Assembly: GCF_048771995.1 (NCBI RefSeq)
Contig: NC_133030.1
Location: 56,142,001-56,206,000, forward strand
Reading direction: 5' to 3'
DNA length: 64,000 bases
Source of the DNA: Taeniopygia guttata
Lineage: Eukaryota; Chordata; Aves; Passeriformes; Estrildidae
Below, piece after piece: positions 30,313 to 44,520 of this stretch (its first letter is position 1; every line of letters begins with the position of its first letter). Position numbers and translations under genes: made by a program. The notes below the pieces were generated by a model that was not told where the DNA came from, did not search any database, and was given only the letters and a program-made list of their open reading frames with translations.

Positions 30313-33300
30313 GGTTCAGATTAGCCTTTCATAGTTTAGTTCCCTAAAATTTATCCTCTGCTCTAAAGTCTCCAATGATCTTAACAATGTTTAAGCCATT
30401 TTGGTTTCTAACACACACCCAGTCACGTCTTCCTCTCAGGAGAAATGGGAAACAGGAAACTTCCAGAGAGCTTTCCATGATGGGTTACTTGAATTTCCCT
30501 TGAATATTGTGTCTCTATTGCTAGTGGAGTGAGGCTGTGGTATACATCTCTTTTTTGAGACACATAAAACCTCTTCCCCAGCCTTAGAGATTGCTTCTCT
30601 GTCTCCAGAGCTGTGCACTCCTCAGGTGCATTCCAGGGAAATTCTCAAACATCCCTCAAATTTAGCCCTATTCAGCAACTGGAATTTCTTAGGGCTTGGG
30701 CACGTAACTAAATTCTTCTGGCTCAGTGAGTTGCCTCAGCAAGCTGCAGCAGCCACATCTGCCCAAACCCTTGAAATGCTTTAATTCAAATTTCCTTGAG
30801 CTAATATGTTTGATATCAAACCCATCTCCCTCCTTTTTCCTGGTGCCCTCATTACCCATGCTGAATGCAAACTCCTGCACCTGGGACCCCGGGTAGGTGC
30901 TCACCTCTTAAGCACTGCCTTGACTTCAGTTTTTCCCTGATAAAATATTCTGCCTTCAGTGAGTCAGACTGTTTATGATCACATTTTTAATTACTCCAGG
31001 GAACATATGTTAATACTCATTCATCTTCAGTCTGAGGAATGCTGTAAGAGTCAGGAGCCATATGGCTCCCATCTAGAGAGAAGGAAAAGGTGTGTCAAAT
31101 TCCTCACTCCATTAGCTCCCAACAAGATTCAATTTACATCCAAGGCTGGGCACAGCTTTGGTGCCAGCAAGATGAGGGCTGGAACCTGCAGCCAGCACAG
31201 CATGGGCATCCCTGTGAGGTTCTCCAAGCATGGTCAGAGCCACAGGGCACTGCAAGCCCTCCCTGCCCCCTCCAGGGCAGACAGCACAACCTGGATACCC
31301 GTAGGACCTTTAACTTTCAATAAGTTATTCAATTTGAGCAAGTCATGTCCCAAATGCTCATGAACTGCTCGAGCACTCTGTGTAATGGGGTGTCTCAGCC
31401 TGTTTTCTGTGGGGGTGTCCTTTTGGGGCCAGGAAAGTGAATGAGCTGCAGCCTGAGGGAGTGTCACTGGAGTTTGGATTCCTCAGGTTTGAAGCCATGG
31501 ATTAGAGGCTTCAGAGTTAGTTTCCTCTGCTCCTTGGGCTTAAAACACAATATTTGGGAACAGCAACTTTGGCACTTGTCAGTCCAGGTGCACTGAAATG
31601 CAAAAGTTTTCCCTAAAGACAAAATCATCACTTTCTCAGCAGGTGAACAACACTGACATAATACTACACCCAGTAACAGTGAGGTAACAGCACATGTAAT
31701 CACATCCCCATCCCTGTCCTTTTGAAATTCTCTTGCACTTGGTTTTCTTTTGCTGTTGAGGAAGACAAAATACAAGGAGCAATCTGAGTCCAGCCCTTCC
31801 CCAGGCACCCAGGACAGAAGTGCTGACAGGATTCCAACTGGGAGCCGATCACTGGCAAATAAAGAGGTTGCAGAGGTGTCACCAAGGGCATGCTTTGATC
31901 TTTAGGTTTTTATTACTGGTGAGAACATGTGAGAAGACAAGGATGTAGTTTGCTTTCAGAACTGAGATTGAATTTCTAGTGTTGGCACTTAGAGAGGAAT
32001 AAATCCAAACAAGTCCTTGGGAACACAGAGCATCTCATCTGGCAGTCAGAGGAATACAAAAGCATAATGCTATTTTTGAATCAGATTTTCCAAGAACAAC
32101 TGCTGTTTAAAATACGTGTATAAATAGCAATCCCTAAAGCCTGGCAATTGTAGTTTCCTCCTGAACCAACAGCTTTCAAATAGTTTGTAGAAGACATCAG
32201 ATTCCCTGATACCTCTCACACTGATGCAGAAAGAATTTCACACACACATTCACAGGCAAAGCAGCTCTTTGGGATTTGTGCCTCACCACTGAGAACAAGC
32301 TCGGACCCACAGTGCCCAAGTGTGAGGGAAATACAAGTCTCCCAGACATGTGAATATTTTATTTATCCCATGACAAGGCTCCCTGGAGCACGGGGGATGC
32401 TGCTAGCTCCCCTCCCAGCGCTGACTGTCAGTCTCCCAGCACATGCCAGCTCTCAGCACCATCTCTTCTGCCAGGATGGAGGCAGGAAAGTCTGAAGAGA
32501 TGGAAAGCATAAAACAAGCCCACCTGAGTGGATATTTACTGACACTTTGCAATTAGGATTCTCTGATTCGGTCTCTGCTCTCTGGGAGCCACGTGGGTGA
32601 GGATGCTCTCGTTGCATGAATTCTCATCTGCTCCCCACAGAGCACCAGGAAAGCAGCTTCAAACCAAAGCAGCCTCACTTTCCTTCTTGGTTTGCTAAAG
32701 TCATTCAGGATTTCAGGTTGTGGATGCTTTTTTTTGAAGGAAATCAAGAGAAGGACCTAAAGAAGCAATGTTCCAGTGATCCAGGCATTGTGAGGGAGGT
32801 GCTGGGTGCCCAGCCAGCAGTGGGATTCCCTGCTCCATGGGAGGGTCTGTGCTGCCTCTGAGGAGGGAGGAATGGGATGCCTGAAAGCTGAGAGCATTGA
32901 GTGAGGAGGTGTTTGACTGAATGAAAACACCTTTCCATGCACTTCATTGCTCTTGTGTCAATTCCTGACTACTGGGAGAAGAATTACCTGGCATGGGAAA
33001 CACCTCCCACCTCCCCAGTGGTATTTTTCTAAATGGACAAAGTGAGTTCTGCAGAGACTGTTCCCATTTCCTTTCTTTCCCCTGCCATGCTGCAATTTTA
33101 CTGCTTTGTTTGACTTTGCACCAGAAATTAATGAAAATGTGATGCTGGTAGTGCTGCTTTGCTGATGGGATCCAGGGTCTTCAATCTAGTGACAACTTCT
33201 CCAGTATAGTTTATAATTTAGAGGCCAACCTTGTCAAAACCCAGCACAAAACATTTCCAAGATATTACGTAATTAATATAATTTATTCAAAAGACACATT

Positions 33301-36300
33301 AGACCACAGGGTTTTATTTATTCCAGTAAAGTCTGCCTCTTTTCTCCATTTCCATTTGTAAGCTGAAATCCTGGAGATGTTTTAAAACAAGTATATAACC
33401 TACTCATCACTGCTGGCAAACATCCACCAAAATCCAAATTTAGTCTTGGAACACACATACAAATGACCCATTCCCAAAGGATGGTGTAGCTTTAATTAGC
33501 CCAAATTTTTAGTATTTTACAGGACATTATTTTCCAAAAGCTACTGTCTGTCTTTTAACCTTTTAATTTCCAGGCAATGATCATGGGTTAGAAGCCATTT
33601 GCCTAAGCTCAGAAACTTTGACTTTCACCCAGTACATCTAGTGAGGATTGGGCAGGGTCCCATACAGTTCCTTTAGGGCACAGTTTGTTCTTCTCTTCCA
33701 AGCACTTCCAGGAGACATTCACCATGACTGGAAAGGGCCAAAGTCTCAGTAAAATATCTTCTCCCATCAGAACAACTCCACCACAAGGCTGCCTCCCAGC
33801 ATCCCAAATGTGTTCTCAACCAAACTGTTCAGAAGTCACTTTTTCTCTTCCTTAGAAGGGAAGAAAGTGGAACAAGAGAAAAATATATAAGTTACAAGGA
33901 CTGTCAGTGGCTAAGGGGCAACTTGTTGAGATGTGCAATAGAAAATGTGCCTCATAAAATCGTATTGGCCATAGAGAGAAGCTATAAAACCATACTAGAC
34001 TTCCCCTAGCATCCTGCCTCACTGTTTTAATTTTCCCCATAACAGTTCATGGCTGCACTTCAGCCCCACATACAAAGCATTTAAAATAATTCCGTGATGA
34101 TTTCTGCTGGCTGAGGTTTGTGTTTTATAAGTTTTTAATCTCCGCAATCAACTGTTTGCGTTGACTTTACTCAAACCACAAGGATGTATTAAATTTAAAA
34201 TATTCCCAGTTGAAGCCTATGAGGATTTTGTTTCTTTTGTATAAGGTAATCCAGGCAGGTTTCAGTCTATTTATTTGGTTTTCAACTCTCCTTTTTTTTT
34301 TCATATAAATCTTCCTTACTCTATAGGGTGCAGGGCACAAATATAAAACCTTTCATGCAGAGTAAGACAGCCTGGAAGGTTGTTTCCACCCCAGATACCC
34401 CAGCAGTGTGGCAGCAGGGAGACACAGGAGGGGAAGAGATATGAACAAGAGGATGGCACTTCCAGAATCCCTCCCCCTTCCCCATTTCCAGTGAAAACTT
34501 CAGGGTATTTGGTTAGCCACTGTTTCAGAACAGAAATGTCACAAATGAAAGAAAACACTCTTTTCCAGCCTGCTCCCATAAGCAGCCATGAGGTAACTGC
34601 CTTTGCTAGTCAGGGACTGAGGTCCTAAAGCATCTTCCTGTACTCCTGGCAAAAAAAAAACAATTTTGCTGTCATTGTTCCTGCAGCAGAGTTCACAAGA
34701 AAAATGCTCAGCAAGCTTCCTCAGTGTGAGTTGGATTTTGTACTTTTTATGATGCTATCTTCATTTCACATAAAAAACATTTTAGCTGAAAACATGGAGC
34801 TGTTCTCTGTGTCTAGAAAACATAATGCTACCACACTTTCTTTGACTCTAAATGTACACCTATAAATACCTTTACCAGGCACTCAGCACAGGCTATTGTT
34901 TCTCCCACAGCAACAGAAACTGCCTCAGATTTGAGCCTTGGAAGCCAGGGAAATGCGAAGTGGATACAGAAAAGGAGCATATTTCTTTCCAGCTGACAAC
35001 TCAAGGTTATTTCTGAAGTAAATAACATGTTGCTAAAGAGATTTTTTTTCTATTTTCTCATAATAAAGTTGCAGCATGCTGGATTTGACTGCTTCTCATT
35101 AAAGCAGAGCTTAACAGGTCAGAGGGTGGGCAGGTTCAATTTGTTGTTTTGCTGTGTGATGCCAGAGAGCTCCTTCCTGCTCTGCTGAGAGTTAAACCTT
35201 CAACCCCCACCAGTGCAGCCCACACGGGCCAGCTTTGGTGAGAGGCAGATGAATTCTCCAAGCCTCCCTTCCACACAAAATATCTCCTCGTTTCCGTGGG
35301 TTAGGAAAGTTGGAAAAAAGGACTGAAAATCAAAATGTGTAGGAGCCTCTAGGAGCCTTTACAGCTGTAAAGGGTGAAGAGAAGCACTCCAGTCAGTGTT
35401 ATCTCTGCTGCAACAGGACAGCTGGGATAGACTCTTCAAGCATGGCTGAGAGCAGCTGAAGACCCCAGGTCCTGTTTTGAATGGCTGGGCAGCACCTGAC
35501 TGACTGACATCCATCATTTACTGATGTCCAGAGCCACAGAATGATTTTTCTTTTGCACCTTACAGTTTTTTCCTGTAAAAGGAGGACTATATAACCTTTA
35601 TATAAGGGTTGTGGAGTTGTATCTCCCCCTTCACAGCAGAGAGTGCCAGGAAGGAACTAAAGGTGAATATTTACCTCTGAGATCAGTCAGTAGAGGCACA
35701 GAGGGACAAGAGAGCATTGCACATGCAGAAAGGCCTCTTGTGAAGGAGTTTGTACTGCCATTTTTCTCCTTTTCTGCAGATTTTGTAGTTACTAATAAAA
35801 AAGAAAATTAAAATTAACCTGGTTTATTGACTTTTCCATCTAGGTCTGAGCCCTAGCCCTTCAAGTGGGTACACAATAATTCAAAAGCACAGATGGGCTG
35901 CTTCAGTGCTTCACTGACTTGGGAAGGGGGGGCTCTGCAGTGTCCACCCCATGACTCTTTTCCTCCCATCCTCCTGCTGCCTGAGCTGCCCTGCTCCAGG
36001 GAGGATCTCTTGCTGATCTCCCAAAACCAGCAGAAAATCAAGCTGGTTAATTTATAGATATACATCAATATTTGGGGGTTTCAAGATGAGTGGATTGAGT
36101 AGGCTCTGGGTCTGCCAGCAGCAACAACAGCAGCAAGCCAGTTCAGCCCATACAGAAAAGGTTCTCCCTTTCTGTAAACCAAAACCCTTAGGCTGGTTTA
36201 CAGAGACAAGAGTGGAAGGTGAGGAAAACAGGTCCACAAGGACTTAAACCACTGGCTAAAAGTGGATTCCCCCCTCTTGGCAGGCAGCTCCCTCTTCCAC

Positions 36301-39300
36301 CACACACCAGCATCCTGGCCCTGTAAAAAGGCAGAATTACCTTCTTCTGGGAAGGCAATGAGATTTTCTGTGTGATGCAGGGCTGATGTCTCATCTGGGA
36401 GTTGCCATGTGGGGGAAGAGGGCCAGAGAGGAGTGCAGCCATGAGGCCACCACAGCCCTGCACTGTGGGTGTGCTACAGCCCTGGCCACAGTCACCAAGG
36501 CAGGCTTCTGACATCTGGGCTCCCTCCCTGCCCCACTCCTGAGCTCCAGCATGGAGGGGGTGAAGGACTTTGCTGTTAGTAAAAGGTCAGCTCAGGAATG
36601 GCTATTAAATTTACAGATAACAATGAAATGGAGAAAGGCAGGATCACTGGAGGTCAAAGATGTGGAATGAGCAATTCCTGACTGAATTTTTTAGAGCATT
36701 CCTAGGCTGCATGGAAAAAAACAATTATGTGGTCTGCTTACAGTATCTAATGTTTTAAGTTTGCTTTAATAGTCCTTTAGATCATTATGATCAGTGCTGC
36801 AAGTGCATAAATATCCCCATCTCCTCAACATTTTCTTCTTGACAGGTTAGTTTTCTACCCACAGAGATATTGATGAGACACTTTTGTTCTCCAGATATGT
36901 GCATTTTTCTGCATTTTCAAATAGGAATCACCATTATCTTTTTGCAAGCTGAATATTTTTTATACATCATTTACTAGTGACTAATGTGTGCTTCAGCCAT
37001 GGGCTCCAAGGACTGTCATTTATCTTCCATAATGACCACAAGTTCTTAAAAAACCAGCAACACACTGGCTGCAAAAGATGATCACAGAAGACTCTTAGTT
37101 AGAGCCCATGGAAACAGAGCAAAATGCATATTTCGCTTTGAAAATAACAAAGAAACCCCTCCAACAAAGAAATGCAATACAAAGTAAAAGAAGATTTCAA
37201 ATAATGCCAAAATATACAGAGATTTTTTTTTTTTTTTTTCCGTTCCTGAAGTCAGCTTGTCATCTGAAAAAACCCCAGTGTAACTCCAGTGAAAATCAAA
37301 AGCAGCCTACAACACTAAACTTTCCGGTGCACTGAATGCCTGGGATTTCTTATTGCCACTGAATACTTTCTATATCAATGTTATAAGCAGCTAGGTTTGT
37401 ATGTTATATTTAGGGAAAAAACACTGAAGCCACAGGACACAGGCAGGCTGAAAGCTGAGCCAATGCTTCCATAAGAAAGCAAATTGGATGCAGTTTTCTC
37501 CAGCAGAAGATGCATCCTTTAAAGCAGTCAGGTTAGCCATGCAGTCTTTCAATGCCCTGCATTGCAGCAGCTGGCCAGGTTTGTGCCAGAGCACGCTGCC
37601 ACCTCTAATGGATGGAAGGTGATGGGCAAGGAAATCTCCCCTTGGGCTACCACGATCAAGAGCGACAGTACTGCAGGCAGAGCTCACCCTCCAGACCACA
37701 CACGCTGAATTTTGGGAGCTCTGCTCAAGCTATGCCAGTCAGAATGCTCAAGAAATAAATCCTGGGCAGTTTCTGGGTGTCAGAAAACTTTTGGGTCCTC
37801 ACAAACACGTTGTATTTCCAACTGTTGTCTGAGTCGTTCCCAGTGACAATATGAGCAGTTTTTTCACATGTTTCTAATGATTTCAAATGCTCTATTTGAC
37901 CTTGATTCTCATGGGAAGGAAGCTCAGTGCTTGTTTGGATGTTTCCTTATAAGCATTTCCTCTTCTTCAGTTTTACTGGCAGCTCAACAAATATTTTCCC
38001 TAGTGCCAAATAAGTTCCAGCTACGCAACAATTTTTCCACATGCTTTCAGCTGCTATAAAACAGCTTTATCTCCATTCTGTGTCTTGGGGTTGAGTTATT
38101 TTTTAGTATCTTTCCTCCTATTAATAAAAAGCAATGGAGTGATAAATGTGTATTTTACTCAGTGCACATCACTGTGCCTGTATCTTGTTGCTGCCAAGGG
38201 CTCAGCCAGCTCCTGCTTCATGCAGGCTCTACTCAACCTCCTCCTGTCAGCAGGAAAACCTGCTGAAAGCATAACCCCAAAACCCCTTTGTCAGTGCCAT
38301 CACCAGGGGAAGGGGCAGGTTTTCTACAGGGAGAGACCTCAGCCAAATTGACCAAATTGAAACCTCTTTTGCTTCTCTGGAGCAAAATGAAATATTCACA
38401 GAAAGGCAGCATATATTTCCCTCTCAGATGTGCCTATAATCAGTAGTGTTATAAATAATACTCACATCAGATTATTACAAAATTGGTCACACTTCACCTG
38501 TGCAAACGTGGCCAATTTCTGGTTTCAAGTACCTCACAGTTTGATTTGGTACAAGATTCCAGCTGATTGCTGATATCCCTAAATTCTCACCATCTCCAGC
38601 TTTCCAAGCCTGTCCACTGGAGAAATGTGTCTCATAAAGACTTTGTTTTTTCCTACCTACACAGACTCCATTCGTTGCTTTTGGGTGCAGAGGTCCACAG
38701 CAGATTAGGATGGACATTTTCTAAGCTGATTTGTAATTCAGAATGATTCATTTATGGGTTATATACCCACAATATCTATAAGACATCAAAGAGATCGGAT
38801 TTTTAGAGTCTGAGAATTTGGAAAGTGAAGTTCGTGGCAATTCAGTGTCCCTGAAATAAACTTTTCCCATCTTTAAAAGTTACTGATTGGAAAATGTAGT
38901 TGCAGTAAAGCATGTGTTCATATCAGAGCTCGTGAGTGTGTTTGCCCAGGTGTGCTCCCCCAAAACACAGTCACTGATAAAGACAGATGGCTTTTGACAA
39001 GGAACATCAGTCATTTTCAGAAATCTGATGAGGCAACTGTGGGCTCAAATGGCTTTGCATGAGCCCAACAAATGCTGAGCTTGGAGAATATCCTTGTCTC
39101 CTTCTGCATTTTGTAGCATCAGTAACATGTGCCTTGGGAGCATTTAATCTATAGTATCAACAGTATTTATGGTGTCTGGAGTTTTACATGGCTAAAGTAA
39201 TTACTATGATAAATGCCAGCAATATTTTAAAATTAACATTGAAGGTTCTTTCCATTTAGAAGCAGAAGACACTTAATTGGCAAAGATGGGATTACAGTAA

Positions 39301-42300
39301 TTTTTTTTTTTTGCTGTTTAGGTTCTGGTTTTGCATAGATGATGCACAGAGGGAACTGTGCTTTCATCCTGTAGTCAGTTGGTTTTCTTGATTTCTGGAG
39401 TGCAGTGGTGGCCAAAGGATCAGGTTTGGTGACTGTTTTCCTTGTTCCCCTCATCAGGGATGTCATCTTTTCCTCACGGTGGAAGATTCAAGAAGTCTTC
39501 TTTGCCTCAGAGTGCAGCCTACATCTTAGCTGCCAGATGGACAGAGAAGTCCCACTCCATCTACTCCTCCTCTACTCTAACACCACACAACAAACAACAG
39601 AGAAAGTCAAGGATGGTCCCCAATTTCCTCCAAGCACTTGAGTGTAGACCAAACTCAAACAAAGAGGGTTCTTACCACCCGGAGATCATCAGAGGGGACT
39701 GGGACAGTTCCCTGGCATCTTGGAAGCTATCACCACCATCAATGAAAGAGCATGACTGAACAAAGGAGCAGGCTCAGCCCTCCAAAGGAGCAGGCTCAGC
39801 CTCTGCCATGAGTGCTCTGGTGCTGCCACAGATCATTTGCAACCCAGGAGAGTTTTTCCAGATAAAATGTTACAGTACCACAGTCTGATCCCAATGGTCA
39901 TTGCATCCTACCTGTCTTCTTTTTCCATTTCTCCCAGCTAAGTGCTCCTGTTCTTTGTGACTGGGGTGGTTTTCCTTGTTGGACTGAGTGAACTCACCAT
40001 CCTGGCAGAAAATTAATGCAGCAAAAAGTTGCATTGGCTCATGCAAGGGTCAGGCTGGCAGACCAGGTCTGCTGCTGGGCTGCAGGTAGGGGTGAGGAGG
40101 GAAGGAAGAGAGAGGAAGGAGGGGGAGGTGTTTTATTAGTGAAAATTAATAATTGTGTCAGCTTGACGTGATGTGTGATCATGCCTTCCACTTGGGACGG
40201 GAAATTTCTGTTTCACAGAACAGCCAAGGAATGCAAAGTCTTTTCCACCTTCATGATTTCAAATCTACTGTGAAGTCAAATGAGCTAAGAACTATTTTTT
40301 AGCAGTAAGATAATTCTGGGGAATAGTCTATTATCTCTGCAAAAGGTACAGATATTTATGCTGCAAAGGCAGAACAGGGAACTCTTCACTGCTTTTAGTT
40401 CATCTCTTTGCAGGAAGATCTACAGTTGCTTAAAATTTGGGAAAAAAATAAAAATATTTGTTTATTTATTTTGTCAAACATTTGATCCTGCCTGTAGTAC
40501 ATCCCTGTCCCATCCTTTAGGCTCACAGGCTGTAGGCACAAAATCCTTTGAAATCAGGGGAGTGTTGCTGACATAAAAACTGCATTACAAAGTGAGTATT
40601 AAATTGTATAGAGGGATAATTTCCACTCCCCCCTCTTTACCAACAGTGAGTAAAAGGAGCCCATCTTTCACAGGTTTGTCAAAGGCTATAGTTCATGCCT
40701 GGGAGAAAATTAAAGGCCAGTTTTTATAGCAATTCAGGAAAGGGATCCTCACTATGCAAATAAAACACAGCACATCCATGCAAGACTTTACAACAGCCTC
40801 AGCTCCTGCAGAGTCATTGACAGGCTCCAGGTCTCCTGTGGGTTCCTAGCTGGAACAACTTCTGCCCAAGGGACAAGGCAGACTGCAAAAGGTGGGAGAA
40901 GGGAGGGAATGGACATGAAATCTGCCATGTCCATTCCCTGACCTCACTCTCTGTGATGCCTGAGCTCAACCAAGAGCATTAAACAAGGAGCTGGTCAAGT
41001 TACAGATCCTGCTTTCTATTCAGTGTCCTCCACCCCTGAGCCCTGCTCACAGCCCCTGATATCATTAACAAAGATCTGCCTGTGCTGTTTCAAAATGAAT
41101 GAAACTTCAGGTGTTGAATGGAGTCAGCAGATACCTGATATATATTCAGCTACAAGGTCTTAATTTAACCTGAACAAAAACTGCAGGGCCTTTTCCCCTT
41201 TTCCGTAGAAATTACTCCTGTTTTGCATTCCAGAACACTTGTCACTCTGGTGAATATTAATTAAAACTTGCAATTAATTAAAATGTCAATTAATTCCTTT
41301 ATTTTATTCTTCAGGGTAATCTTGCATTCTGTGCAAGAGAGAGCATCGAGTGAGCTTAACAGAATGAAACAGAACAAATTTCAGTGTAAGTGCTGCTCTG
41401 TGGATCCTGGAAGAAGTGATTGTCTGGCCAAGGGGAAGAGAGAGGTTTAGAGAGTGCACCCATGACAGCAGACAGACCAGCACATTGCAACAGACTGGGG
41501 ACCACCTATGGCCAATTTACGAATTCCAGCTCTGATTTTATGAGCACTCTGTGCATTCCAGAGCTGGGATGATCATTTGGGGGAGGCTCACATCTTATCC
41601 TAGAGGGATGGGATTGCAACTCAATGCCCATCTCTGAAACAGGAGGTGGTCAGGACCATGACAACCATGCTGCAGCAGAGCAACATCTGTTCATGGCCTC
41701 AGCAAAACTATTTTTCCAGTCCTAAATTCTACCAGGGTAGAAAGCAAGCAGGAAATCACCATTTTGGCCAAGGCAGGAAGGGGCTAGAAACTGAAACTAC
41801 AGATTTTTTGTTTTCCACTGGAGCTAAAAACTTTTTGAATCAAGGAAAACATGAATGAATCTGGGAAAAAAACTGCAAGAGTCAGCAAAAGTGCAGTAGT
41901 TACACCAAAAAGCAAAGGAGCTCATTTTGGAGTAGCCAACAGCTTTGCTCTGTGGTACAGACTTATCTCAGGTGTTGCTGAAACAAAAAAATATGTTGGT
42001 TTGTTTGCACATGGAAATTGAAAAGAAATTAACTTTGTATCCAGATTGTCACAGTGAGAATCATATTGTTTTTGTATTCAATATGGGAATTCTGGTCAAT
42101 CCCTTCCACAGACACTACAGCTAATCTTTACCTTGATTTGAAAGGAGAAAACAAATCACAGCATTAGCCATGGGACCTTAATAACATACCAATGAAAATT
42201 CCCATACATGTAAAATCAACAAATTGACATTTTGTTTACCTAGAACTGTCGATCCTCTACTCTGTTATTGTTTAATTTCCTTGCAAAGTTTCTCAGAATC

Positions 42301-44163
42301 CACAGTTATTGTGTCTTGCTTCCTCCTCTTCCTCTCCAGGGGCAGGTCTTTCCAGATCAAGGCAAACAATGAATTTGCACAGCATCCTCACCGGGCACAA
42401 TGAAAACATGATGAAATGCTGCTCTGTAAACCTTTCCTGTCAGCTCACACAGATTATTCTTTTGAGAGACCTGAACTGCTTTTCAAAATATGCATTTGCC
42501 TTTAATAATAACTAACCACAAAATGCAGTGCAATATAAACACAGCCTTTCTTTCTCTGTTTTGTGTTTTGCTACAATATTTTTCTAAATCCAGTTACATC
42601 ATCGCCACAAACAGTATTTTTGTTGCCAAAAAAAGTCAGCAATGTGAATGTTGTATCTAAGCAAGTAACCTTGACTCTGGCTATAGGCACAGAAACATTT
42701 TTAAGACATCACTTGTTCTAAAATAGATTATATGAACATTTGTCTTGAATATCTTCTTTCCACTCACTGTGGCTTTTCATGATGAGCTATGAGGAAGACT
42801 CAGACATTACAGACCAGGTGTTAGGCAACTAAGACTCTTTACTGGACAGAGAAAATCCAGGAGCAAGCTTCATTTTTGCTTCTGATTTCACATCTGTCAT
42901 GTCAGTTCTCTAATGGCTGGGTTTCCCACAATACAGGACATTAATTTGAGTAAAAATACAAAATTACTTTTCTTTCCGCTCATTTTGGCTTTTATTCAAA
43001 AAATGTGGACATAAAAATAATCTGAGGTTTCTAAAGTGGTTTGCTCTGAAACTCAGACTGTCCAATGATGTGGTTACAGGTCAGCAAGCAGAAATTGTGT
43101 TGGGCTTGGCCATGTATAATTTCACTCAGGAATTACATTCATCTCACAGAGAAACAAAGGGGCATCATGTCCAAGGGGGCTTTAGTCCCAAAGACCACCA
43201 GGGAGTTTCTCTCAGCACGACCAGCTCTGTATCCTTCCAGATAAAAAGGAGAGAAGATGCTCTTACAAATAGTGACTTTTTAATGTTCAAAGCCTGGAAT
43301 GGGAGATCTGCTCCAACCAGCACTGCTGCTGAGAAAGCCACACAAAACTGGACTACAATAGGTGCTTCTTCTGAGTTTTAGTGGCTGAGCATTCACAGTT
43401 GCTGTATCTAAAATTTGGGATGCCAAAGGATTTCAGGAGCAGCTCACCCTGTGGATTGGCTGGCAGATCCTTTCTCATATACCCAAACACATAATGCACG
43501 TCTCACATACAAAAGATGGTATTTGCAAGTTATGCCATAATTTACACCAATTTCCCAGCAAGTTGGAGGCCCAGGTAGCTGGAGATTACTGGAGTGCAGT
43601 TTAGGCTGTGTGTTCCTTTTGCTGTCACCTCTCAGCAGTCTCTGTCCCCCTCCAGGTTTCTTTCCTGCTTTTTTGAGGCAATCCACCCTGACAATGCCCA
43701 TGGAGTAGTGGGAAAGCAAAGCATGGATTGTCTTGACAGAACTCTTTAAATAAAGTCAATTGAGTGGAAAAGTGAGTATCTGCCTCAGGCTCCTCACTCT
43801 GGAAGGACCCAGACAACTTTGATGCACATTCTTATCACAGTATTTGTCCAAGCTTCCTCCTATGATAGCAAAAAATGACTATAACTGGGGAGGGCAGAGC
43901 AGCAGATTAGCCCACAGCACACTGAATAACATCCCAGCATCTGCTGTCACAGATTTGCTGACAGCTGTTTCTGCAGAGCAGCTGGAAATCTGATAATCCT
44001 AAACATGAAATTTCTTTTTATCTGTGCAAGGGCAAGTGCCAGCCTCTAACATGACCCTAAAGGACAATCTGCAGTTTTCAGCAAATGCTACACCTGGACA
44101 TCTCCTTCAGTACCTCCCCGAGAACACACAGCTGGACATATCTGCACCAGGGCTGCCTCCTAC
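30313..44163. other. Long intergenic interval, no gene recognised
   Basis: About 13.9 kb in which every open frame is short (134 codons or fewer) and none resembles a known family. It contains poly-T at 37223-37239, a CAG/CAA-rich patch at 36115-36135, and a 22-bp tandem duplication at 39761-39803 (unit CAAAGGAGCAGGCTCAGCC plus TC). No RNA gene, LTR or CR1 was recognised. A minus-strand frame at 31464-31600 follows an acceptor-like TTTTGCATTTCAG and is Cys-rich, but it lacks any support beyond that. Confidence 0.45.
39761..39803. repeat. Two-copy 22-bp tandem duplication
   Basis: CAAAGGAGCAGGCTCAGCCC plus TC is repeated with one base lost in the second copy, suggesting a recent replication-slippage event. 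Confidence 0.9.
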
Positions 44164-44520
44164 ATGGTGACACTTCTAGCAGCCTTCCAATACTTACAGG
44201 GGCTAAAAAAGGGGCAAGAAAGAACCAGAGAGACTTTTGGCAAGTGGAGTAATAGGACAAAAGGTAATGGCTTTAAACTGAAAGAGAGTGGATTTATATT
44301 AGATAGTAGGAAAAAAATTATTTGCTGTAATGTGGTGAGAAAGTGGCAGATTTTTCCTAGAGAATCTTTGGATGCCCCATCCCTGGAAATATTCAAGGTC
44401 AGGGTGGATGGGGCATTTAGGAACCTGGTCAAGCAGCAGGTGTCCCTGGACATGGCAGAATGGGTTGGAATTAAAACCTTCAACCTCCCTTCCAATCCAC
44501 ACCATTTTAAGATTCCAGGA
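44164..44520 (+). mobile_element. CR1 LINE 3' fragment, sense
   Basis: The plus strand follows CR1 3' sequence. It reads AGCAGCCTTCCAATACTTACA, then AATAGGACAAAAGGTAATGG, CTTTAAACTGAAAGAG, ATTAGATAGTAGG, GGATGCCCCATCCCTGGAAA, AGGTGTCCCTGGACATGGCA and CCTTCCAATCCACACCATTTTAAGATTCC at the end. An apparent 162-codon frame across it is a by-product of the repeat. The TTCTATGATTCT-type terminal repeats are eroded. Confidence 0.9.
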